From Phallusia mammillata (Eukaryota; Chordata; Ascidiacea; Phlebobranchia; Ascidiidae), in contig QLIY01000108.1 in assembly GCA_003260075.1 (NCBI GenBank), positions 169,383 through 233,382 on the forward strand: 64,000 bases of DNA, in the 5' to 3' direction. A model generated the notes under the pieces. It was given only the letters and a program-made list of their open reading frames with translations, ran no database searches and was not told where the DNA came from. Below, in pieces: positions 47,401-64,000 of the stretch; within the stretch, counting starts at the first letter, position 1, and every line of letters begins with the position of its first letter. Both the position numbers and the translations under genes were made by a program.

Positions 47401-49577
47401 GTATCAAACCAGTAACGTATTACAGGGGGGGGGGTCAGGCCCAACGGCGGAACTATAATAGACATAATACATTTAGACGTTGTCCTAACCAGCAAGCAGT
47501 GGAAAATAAAACAAACAAACTGCTTTTTATTGCGTTCGCTGCTTGTATCAAACCAGTAACGTATTACAAGCCTTGTCGAACGCCCTCTGACCCCAAAACA
47601 ATCATTTTCTAGGACTGAAAAGTCAAAAAGATAAAACCAACTTTCGTCTAATAAGGCTTAGCATTTCATTTTACGCTTAACCTGCAATTTTGGATGCTAG
47701 GAAGTAACTACAATCATGTGAATTTAATTTACTCGCAAGCGTGCCAGCAAATCCGCTCCTCTGTAGCTTCTCCTTTGCAACCAGGTCCGCCCGAACATTT
47801 TCTTGTTCTGCTTTCTGTTCCGTTTCCACAGCTAACTGGGCAGGCAGACCACGGGCTCCAGTCACCCCATACTGTCAAAAGGAGCCAAAAGCGGTGTAAT
47901 AAATAAAAAAATCTGACACCTAAGTTAGGCCTATAGCCTATGCTGCTTTAATTTAGCCCTTAATTTCAAAGATCTAAACGCAGATATTGCAGAAGACTAA
48001 CTTTAAAGAAATTTGTGTTGTTTGTTAGTTAGTTTTAATTTTAATCTCAGGGAGCGGCATCCCTAAGTGCGTTATGTTCACAATGAGTCCGCCGTCGATC
48101 TGCAAAACTGATTATTTTACAATGTTTTTTGGGAAAATGTTAACTGAGAACAAACCAATTTCACAACACATACATGATAAAAGAAAAAGTTGCCAAAAAC
48201 AACAGAACAAGGTTGTTTTTGTGTATTTAAATTCCTACCCTGGCCATATTAACATTACAATAATTATATGTAAGTTTACCTGGACAAGGATTCAGTTCGC
48301 ACTGTTCAGATTCAAAGGACAAGCAACCAGGTGCACCGTTGCAGTTTCTCAGCCTAAACCGGGTAGAAGTTGAACCACATGTGCTTGAGCATGGACTCCA
48401 ATCACTCCAACCACCTTCATCCATCGTACCTAAAAAATATCAGCATGAATAAAAGAGTTCGGAATTAAAAAAAATAAAAAAAACTATGTTAAAGGGATTG
48501 GTTTTAACCGCATGTGTATGATTGGATTGTACTTTTTGCCTAATACTCCAAAAGTTTTGAAGAGCATGAATTCTGAATTAAAAGCAGTACATATGTGATT
48601 GGGAACAATACTCGCCAATCGAAACTGCATGAAATTTATGTTCTTAAGTCAAGATAACATATCATACATATTACGTGTCTCAGTCAAGTAAAGCCTCAGC
48701 AGTCAACTTATGCGACTATTTAAAACAACTATTCAATGAGATGGGGGGGGGGCATGTATCCAGCGGATGATAAACTATAATATAGGCGTTTTCATTGCTA
48801 AATATTTGTAGTTTTTAAAGGCCGGTCCGCGATAAAATTTTAGTTTCAAAAACTGTTCGCAGTGCAAAAAAGATTGCCGACCCCTGGTGTAACAAATAAA
48901 AATAATAATTCTGACACCTTTGTTATGCTGCTTTAATTAGCTCTTAATTACAAGGATCTAAACGCAGATATTGCAGAAGACTAACTTTAACTGTAAAGAA
49001 ATATGTGTTGTTTGTTAGTTAGTTTTAATTGTAATCTTATCAGCGGGTGGCATCACGTGAGTGGGTTATGCTCACAATGAGTCCGTCGTCGATCAAGCAA
49101 GACTGATTGTTTTGCAATGTTTTTTTTTGAAAATGTTACAAAAGAACAATTTCGCAACACATACATTGACAAACAAAAAATTTATAGAAAATAGCAGCAT
49201 AACGTTTATTTTTGCTTTTCGCCAAATCGAATTCCTACTCTGACGATATTAACTTTAGAATTTTTTTGTGTAAATAAGTTTACCTGGACAATGATTCAGT
49301 TCACACTGTTCCGATTCAAAGGACACGCAACCAGGTGCACCGTTGCAGTTTCTCAACCGAAACCGGGTAGAAGTTGAACCACATGTGCTTGAGCATGGAC
49401 TCCAATCGGGGGGGGGGTCGCCATGTAATTAAACTATAACCAAAAAACTTATGCAAATGCATGCACATCTAAACATATAAATCCATGATAACAAAACATA
49501 CCTTCTTTAGATTCGACCATAGCGTTTACTGATACTGCAAGAATCAAGTAAAAAACAACTTTCCAAAAGCTTTCCAT
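41478..49577 (-). CDS. Secreted mosaic serine protease: TSP1, TSP1, ShKT, TSP1, TSP1-like, trypsin domain
   Basis: Twelve minus-strand exons join in frame: 49577-49502, 48429-48280, 47871-47733, 46834-46698, 45911-45756, 45480-45358, 44634-44486, 44181-44081, 43503-43362, 43057-42934, 42040-41874, 41687-41478; 557 aa. The first exon is a signal peptide ([13 protein letters not shown]). Next come a TSP1 repeat ([12 protein letters not shown]), a second ([15 protein letters not shown]), a six-cysteine ShKT-like module (46834-46698), a third TSP1 ([14 protein letters not shown]) and a degenerate TSP1-like segment. The catalytic part starts [14 protein letters not shown] and has TAAHC, HDIALIE and GDSGGPLVC, so the His-Asp-Ser triad is complete. 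VDTCVGDSGG places Asp at the base of the S1 pocket, as in trypsin. The residue before IIGG is Asn, not Arg or Lys. Expected in the extracellular space; substrate unknown. The exon 10 donor was chosen to keep frame. Confidence 0.9.
42070..42350. mobile_element. hAT-like MITE in a protease intron
   Basis: Ends CAGAGTTGTAA and TTACAACTCTG flanked by AGTTAAAC (42062-42069) and AGTGAAAC (42351-42358), 7/8 identical. Interior GGGTTCGGGCCGGG blocks and a 23-nt G run at 42146-42168. A related GGCCCAAACTCG/TTACAACTCT fragment lies at about 46900-47090. Confidence 0.75.
42664..42925. repeat. Direct duplication across a G11 run (protease intron)
   Basis: The block starting GCCAAATAAACAATCTAAA before 42779-42789 is repeated after it. 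It lies between protease exons. Confidence 0.8.
43607..43979 (-). mobile_element. tRNA-like repeat element with 13-bp target duplication
   Basis: TTTTGTGCTCCTA flanks the element at 43607-43619 and 43967-43979. Inside, about 30 bp near 43699 (ATAGTATGCCAGGGC) recurs in inverted form at 43930-43965. The centre carries a 73-nt tRNA-like sequence on the minus strand. A related copy is at 45008-45320. Inserted in a protease intron. Confidence 0.7.
43788..43860 (-). repeat. tRNA-like sequence, 73 nt, probably SINE head
   Basis: Perfect 7-bp acceptor stem GCCTGTG/CACAGGC, D arm GCTC/GAGC with loop AGTTGGTA, and T arm GTGGG-TTCGAAT-CTCAC. The anticodon stem (CGAGT opposite AGAGT) does not pair, so it is unlikely to be a working tRNA. 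A- and B-box promoter elements are preserved. Confidence 0.6.
45008..45320 (+). repeat. Second copy of the tRNA-like repeat family
   Basis: GGCCCTGGCGTACTATACG at 45016 and GGGTCTGGCATACTAC at 45308 are the family's inverted ends. GGGCTGATCCCAGT at 45086 matches the other copies. The tRNA-like centre is decayed (TTTGAAACCCACTAC). Confidence 0.55.
46028..46168. repeat. Direct duplication across a G10 run (protease intron)
   Basis: 46028-46088 and 46099-46168 share CTTGCTTGGAGGTCTTTC and AATAATACTCTTCAAATTTC. The G run is 46089-46098. Confidence 0.8.
46202..46376. mobile_element. Possible hAT-like MITE
   Basis: Ends CAGTAGTTTCCACC and GGTTAGGAACCATTG are imperfect inverted repeats like the other elements here. 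No convincing 8-bp duplication was found. Confidence 0.35.
47290..47568. repeat. Direct duplication across a G10 run (protease intron)
   Basis: About 134 bp beginning CAGGCCCAACGGCGGAAC is present on both sides of 47425-47434, with very few differences. Confidence 0.85.
48743..49417 (-). repeat. Small contig between two G10 runs carrying an extra TSP1 exon copy
   Basis: G10 at 48743-48752 and 49408-49417 bound a piece whose 48928-49407 part matches 47945-48408, including most of the first TSP1 exon (two amino-acid changes, Leu to Val and Pro to His). The exon copy is cut by the G run before its acceptor. Either the other allele or a real second TSP1 repeat. I left it out of the protease model. 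Confidence 0.7.
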
Positions 49578-51581
49578 CTTTACTAATTTTCTTGGGTGCT
49601 GAAAAAAAACTACAGGGTTAAAAATATTTTTCACGTACAAACCAGTTCTGCTGCTAAGCACTGAGTTGTAACAGGAAAACCAATACAAAAAAAACAGAGA
49701 AAAACACTTCACGTCATACAAGCCCACAGTCCAGCTTCTTAAAACGTTTCACTTGGTCTGCAAGATCGACTTGTACAAGTTTATTGCACCTTGTTTTCGC
49801 CGGAAGCTAATCACTTGACTTAACGCAAACAATCTTCAACTTGTGACGTTTACTTCACATGTGTCCTCAAGGCACAAAGAAAAACATCGTTATCAGTTTC
49901 ACACGATGTCACAACAACTCCTTCACTGATTGAACAATATACAAGTTAGCTCAATTGCAGTAACTATGACTAAAAAAATACATTAAACTGAATGCATTAT
50001 AGCCAAAAACAACTTTTGGAAGGGGTTAAAAACTTGGACTAAGGGGTAAATTGATGCGACTGTATACAAGTTGGTCAAAAACACCATTTTTCAAATTAGG
50101 TGTATAACTCCTTGTCCCGCCCTTGCTACGGCAATAAACAAAGATGGTTATACCACAAAATGACGGTGCTTCCATAAGGTGCAACGGGGGCTTTCACATT
50201 ATTTTGCTTGAATTTTCTACTAAGACAATTAAAAATGCCAAATGTGTTAAAGGGGGTAGGAGATGCTAAGAAAACTGTTGTTTTAAGTGTGTGCGGTGCC
50301 AAGTATTTGTCCATGGTTTCTGGTTTTGTCCGACGGTATATCACATATTTATGTTTATGAAATATGCCTGGCAAGGACACTGTATTCATCAAATATTTAT
50401 CTGCAAAACAAAAGGGCTTGATAGAAACTACAAACATATATTGCCATCGGAGGTGGTGTATTGAAACACTAATACAGAGACAGGGACAGAAGAGCAATGG
50501 ACAGAAACAAACACGCACAAGTGAAAAACGTACAAAAGGAAAATATGTACATAGCTAGGTTTGGTTGAAAAAGCTCCAAGGTAAAAAAATGTCTTAGGTT
50601 GCAACGGTAATGAAGCTAGGAAACGCATAAAAAGCGAAATAAACGCGAAACACTGTAACACATTAATGAAAAATAGTTGGGTATCAAGTAAATGGTTAAT
50701 ATGCAGTACTGAAAATGCTATTGTGTTGCCGTTTGGAAGGATTAAAATACATGTAAATTCTGTATGTAAATACTTTTTTTTTTGATTGCCAATGCAAAAA
50801 AGGTACATTTAATTTATTCAGACTTTCTACTTAAAAATTATCCACATTAAAAGAGACCAACAGAAACAGGATTCAATTCATTTGTAACCAAAGCAGTCAC
50901 TTCAAAAGCAAAAAAATCAACAAAAGCAATAAGTTAACACAAGGGCAGTTTATTTACAGCAACACTAATTATGACTCCATCAAGGTCGTAAATTAGGTCA
51001 TAAAAGCGACTAAAACGTCACAAACAGAACGTTTACGTGGGTCAAGCTAGTTCAGGTAAAATGTGACGTCATAACGTGCCGTTTATTTTGCTACGTGACG
51101 CACTTGGTAAGAATTTTTTCAATTCCTGTTTCATTTCTGACTGTACGCGTCTAAAGATAAGGCTTAAACAAGGTAATTTTTAATCAAATGGGGATTTATA
51201 TAGTTCAGGCATGAAATTTTCACTAAAAGTAATTGGTAAAGATGGGCCAAACCTTTCCGCTTGACTGATGTAACATACATATGAGTTTGTTTACCGTATT
51301 GAAAAATAAACAGAACTAAATTGGCCAACCCTTAGTGTAAAGCTTATTACATTAATTTATATCACATAAATTTGGGCACAGTTCAAATTATATGGCAAAT
51401 ATATATAGACGATATAAACAAAGTTTGATCCACATTTTTGTCGCTATTATGTGCAATTGGTCGCAAGAAATTTGCCTTTAGTTGAGCTGAACCACACTGC
51501 CAAAATTGTGACGAAATAATTTGATAATGCCGAAATAATTTGAGCTTAACCACAATGCCGAAAGAGTAATGCACCAACCGG

Positions 51582-51826
51582 CAAACTGAAGGAATGGATT
51601 AATATTACACACCGATAAAAAAATTAAAATGGCGCACCAGTTAAAAAAAACCCATACACAATGTTGCAACATTACCCTACAAGACAAAAAATAAAAAGAG
51701 GGGGGGGGGTAAACTGAAGGAATGGATTAATATTACACACCGATAAAAAATTAAAATGGCGCACCAGTTAAAAAAAACCATACACAATGTTGCAACATTA
51801 CCCTACAAGACAAAAAATAAAAAGAC
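51582..51826. repeat. Direct duplication across a G10 run
   Basis: GTAAACTGAAGGAATGG or its equivalent begins both copies. The G run is 51700-51709. Copies differ by one or two bases. Confidence 0.85.
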
Positions 51827-51999
51827 AAACATACTGACAAAAACGATTTAATCTTGGTCACACAATATGACCTAAGCTTCAAAAAATAACAATTCGTTTA
51901 AGTGACAATTTGACATGTTTTGGAGGGTAAACATTTGCAATCAAAAACATTTTAAGTGTGCTCAATTAATTAGAGAAACTTTGAGGATAAATTTCTCCT

Positions 52000-52250
52000 T
52001 ACAAATTTGCCTAGGGTAAACAATAAAAAAATTGAGAATTTATGTCCTATTACGAATCACAGTTTGGTTAAAAAAAAACATTAAAAAATTCAGGCCATGC
52101 CAATCTTTAAATACACAAGGGGGGGGGGATCCTTACAAATTTGCCTAGGGTAAACAATAAAAAAGTTGAGAATTTATGCCCTATTACGAATCACAGTTTG
52201 GTTAAAAAAAACATTAAAAAATTCAGGCCATGCCAATCTTTAAATACACA
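52000..52250. repeat. Direct duplication across a G10 run
   Basis: CCTTACAAATTTGCCTAGGG starts both copies, around the G run 52119-52128. Confidence 0.85.
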
Positions 52251-52812
52251 ATGTCGTGCTTTATAGTTCATTTATCACACGGGCCGAATAGTGACAGGTG
52301 CAAAATAAATGATGAAGTGACTTAACGTAAAAAATGAGTTTGGACGATGTAAATGATAAACGTAGATCCAAGGCCTTATACCTCCAGAAATGGGTTCGCA
52401 AGCACGCTTTTTGCAGCGAACCATACGCGCCTGTTTTAAGTGAGCTTACGTAGTTAAAACACTTTTTGCTTGATTTCTTTAAAAGCAAACTGTTTTAAAC
52501 ACAAAACATATTTCTGCATGAGATAATGCCTGATGCAAAGATTAAAATAAAACGTTATGGTTGATTGCAGGAATATAGTTTACAAACCAGCGTTTAGTGT
52601 TAAAATTTCTACGTGTAATATTTGGTGACTCTTTCGTTAGAACGAATTTGTGCAATCAAGTAACTTCGTATCACACAGTGTGGAATACCAGGTGAAGACC
52701 ACAATGATTGTGCCGGCGCCTATTTTGATAGTTATTCTAAAATAATGACAGTTCACGTTTTACAGGTAGAATAGCGTAACAGCTAACGTAAAACAATATG
52801 GCAGATAGCGTA

Positions 52813-53107
52813 AAATTTTGGGTGAATTTAAAAATATTAAGTTGGAAACCATTTAATTGCCAGTTGGAAGTTTTTTGGTGACAAATACACTACAGATAAA
52901 TAAGATAAAAAAAATGAAAATAAAAAAACACACTGTACAGTCATAATGTTCCACAGGGGGGGGGGTAAATTTTGGGTGAATTTAAAAATATTTAGTTGGA
53001 AACCATTTAATTGCCAGTTGGAAGTTTTTTGGTGACAAAAACACTACAGATAAATAAGATAAAAAAATGAAAATAAAAAAACACACTGTACAGTCATAAT
53101 GTTCCAC
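52813..53107. repeat. Direct duplication across a G10 run
   Basis: TAAATTTTGGGTGAATTT starts both copies, around the G run 52956-52965. Confidence 0.85.
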
Positions 53108-54027
53108 ATACAAAAGTAAAAACCGTCACCAGTTTTATCAAAATTGTTGTTTATAACTTAAACCCTCAAAAAGGGCCAGAGAAAAAAATGCTGTGGACAA
53201 AATAAAACACAGAAATATGTTTGTGTGTGTAAGTATCTCAATAGCTAAAATTCATTTAGGTCAGGTAGTTGTCTTACATATAAAGCACATAGCTATACCA
53301 CGTGGCAATGGCATTTAAATCAACAAAGTTTAGGCATTTTGTGCTGCACCGAATGCAAATAACAGCAATATAGGTAAAAAGTCACGAATTTGTTGTGTGT
53401 TTATGCAAATAGCAGCTTTGGGTCAAAAACGAAAAAGGCAGGAAATCCATAAAGAAATCGTTCAGAAAATCTACAAAGCTACAGTTTAGGTGCGAATTCA
53501 TTGCTATTACAAACTACAATGCCAGCAAAACCCTAGAACGTATGAAAGCAGAAGCTTTTTTTGTACATCCTTAACATTGCATGCCTAGAGTGAGTAAAAA
53601 TGTGAGAGCAGTATGTTGCTGAAAACTGCACTGAAGGGATTCACAAAAAATTGACACTCGCTGGTAAAAAAAAACATGGAGTCAACAGTGTGTACAGAAA
53701 CGGACAATGTGTTCAAATTTACAATGCAAGATTTTGGGGCAAGCCAGCAGCACCCGGTTTTAAAGCAAGAAGCGGCCAAAAAACAACTAAAAAACACTAA
53801 AGCGGCAGACATAATGCACATCTGACTCTATCACTAAGTTTACTGCAACACATTCTGCCAAAAAAAAACATTCAATTCGCATAAAAACAGTCACAACTTT
53901 TACCGTTTGTTACGTCACTGCAAGGCTACGTCATTTGTGACGTAAGTACAACGTCACAGTGACCTTAATTCCGATGTCCACACAAAAAACAGCGCCGGCA
54001 TCTAAGAAACGCGCTGTGACGTCATCG

Positions 54028-62581
<8,554 letters not shown>

Positions 62582-64000
62582 AATGCGAGAAAAACGGCAA
62601 AAATGACACAAGGACTGTCACAAAATGCAGTGCAACAAATAAATACTAACGATAACAGCTAATACTCTAAGCTTCAATAACACTAACTGTCCGGCAGATA
62701 GGCTACTGTTGTCCACACAACTGCAAATTTCAGGTGCTGTTTGAAAACTTGACAAGTTGCCTTTAGATAAAGTTTAGAACACTGTGCCTGTAAAATAAAT
62801 GCTTTGTTGTAGTAGTAGAGTTTGACCAAATTGACGGCAACTACAAGATTGTTCAGGGTTTTTTCAACAAATATTTTGCAACAAAAAAACATTTATTTTC
62901 GGACAAAAGTCTCAGTTTACTGTCATACACATTTTGTCTCTTTTCCAATTATAATCCAGCTGCACATTTCGTTTGAGGCAAACATTTTACCCGTCAAATA
63001 TTTTTCAAAATTGTATTAGGGAAAGTTTGCCGTCAAAGTTTTGTCACTCAGGAGTGAAATGTGCAACCATGCGTAAATTTTTAGCGTCACAGAACTTGAC
63101 AACAAATAAATAAAAAATGTCTGAACTACGTAAATGAAGAGTTTTTCTGACTTTTAAAAGGAATCACTAATTTACCAGGTCCTCTAATAGAAGAGAGCGT
63201 TCTTAACCTTTTTTGCCCTAGCACTCAAGCTTTGGAAAGTTTTCTTCGTGTTTATAATATCTGACAGCAGTAAATCTAATTCTAGTAATCAACCTGACAG
63301 TCTTTTTTTATAAATACGATGGCATTTTATATATTTTAATCTAACATTAGTACTGAAACATAGCTTTAACACAAGCTCGGTCTGGGCTACTGTCATTATT
63401 TTAAGACCCTAACTCCAGTGGTGGGATTCAGCCGGTTCGTACCGGTTCAATAGAACCGTCTCACGAAATTTTATGAAATCAGCGAACCGGTTAGCAATAC
63501 TCGTTACTGTCAAAATGGACTTTTGTAACAGAACCTGGTGAAAAAATATGACATTTGTGATAGAACCGGCTGACAAAAAATTGAATCCCACAACTCGTCC
63601 CCCTGCCTGCATTAGTGCTTCGTACCCCTATGAGGCACACGTGTCCACAGTTAAGAAGCCCTTACTTTCCTCCTAAAACAAAATTCGAACATATTGCTCG
63701 TGTTTTTACATAGTCTTATTACAACACACAACAGTAGTATTTACAAAAAGAAAACGGAAACAAAAGTACGAAAATTAAGGCAAGTATGAATGAAAAAAAT
63801 AAATGTTATACGTGCAAATTGCGTTGATGCGTATATTCCTTAAATTAACTTATCATTAAAAATAGAACAATTTTAAAAAAAACGTGACTGATGAGAATAT
63901 GTTTGACTATGCTACACAATCTTAATCATTTCCATGCAATAGTAGTAGTCTGAAAAAACAGAATGCGTTATTCTGTTGTAACTATACACATGACCAAAAA
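62582..64000. other. Region upstream of NLK
   Basis: No further NLK exon recognised. It contains the repeat at 63416-63595. Otherwise nothing seen. Confidence 0.45.
63416..63595 (+). mobile_element. Probable hAT-like repeat
   Basis: Begins CAGTGGTGGGATTCAGCCGG and ends near TTGAATCCCACAACTC, an imperfect inverted repeat. The interior has repeated AACCGG blocks. A fragment in opposite orientation lies at 33530-33596. No clear target duplication. Confidence 0.5.

Larger units (their letters stand above)
49578..54027. other. Intergenic between the protease and NLK genes
   Basis: No gene recognised. It contains three gap-type duplications (51582-51826, 52000-52250, 52813-53107). The protease promoter must lie just above 49577; no clear TATA box was seen. 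Confidence 0.5.

Overview
The window is eukaryotic genomic DNA: AT-rich, with short introns using GT..AG splice sites, TATA-box promoters, AATAAA poly(A) signals, hAT-type miniature transposons and tRNA-derived SINEs. The gene content is animal: LMF2, an adhesion GPCR, DJ-1/PARK7, a mosaic thrombospondin/ShKT/trypsin protease and Nemo-like kinase. Compact genes and high divergence between near-duplicate segments suggest a highly polymorphic invertebrate deuterostome. An ascidian tunicate such as Ciona is my best guess, from general knowledge and not from a search.

Layout. 151-5217 (+): 3' half of a lipase maturation factor 2 gene. 6113-8343 (-): a two-exon adhesion GPCR with signal peptide, GPS and 7TM. 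8.3-11.8 kb: intergenic, with one repeat and one unassigned exon-like ORF. 11803-13107 (+): complete four-exon DJ-1. 13.5-19.2 kb: gene-poor, assembled from two divergent copies of one region, with a stray copy of the last DJ-1 exon, SINEs, a MITE and a Penelope-like or TIR insertion. 20.9-38.2 kb (+): five tandem genes for small secreted cystine-knot proteins sharing one exon design. Their C-x3-C ... P-x2-C-x-C pattern resembles IL-17 (and more loosely Spaetzle/NGF). 41478-49577 (-): a twelve-exon secreted protease with TSP1, TSP1, ShKT, TSP1, TSP1-like and trypsin domains. 49.6-54 kb: no recognisable gene. 54028-62581 (-): nine exons of Nemo-like kinase (NLK). 62.6-64 kb: non-coding apart from a repeat.

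The most interesting biology is the five-gene ligand cluster. All five genes lie in one orientation, start with a tiny first exon, have a second exon carrying the signal peptide, a phase-2 intron and then the knot exon. They look like a local expansion of a secreted cytokine or growth-factor family, diverged into at least three subtypes and mostly carrying basic C-terminal tails.

The most important caution is assembly quality. Twenty-four poly-G or poly-C runs, mostly about 10 nt, punctuate the window. Many are flanked by 60-230 bp near-identical direct copies. They behave like gap placeholders between overlapping haplotype contigs, with N rewritten as G. The run base switches from C to G and back exactly in the intervals that hold the only three true n characters. 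Duplicated exon ends next to these runs should not be read as biology without checking.
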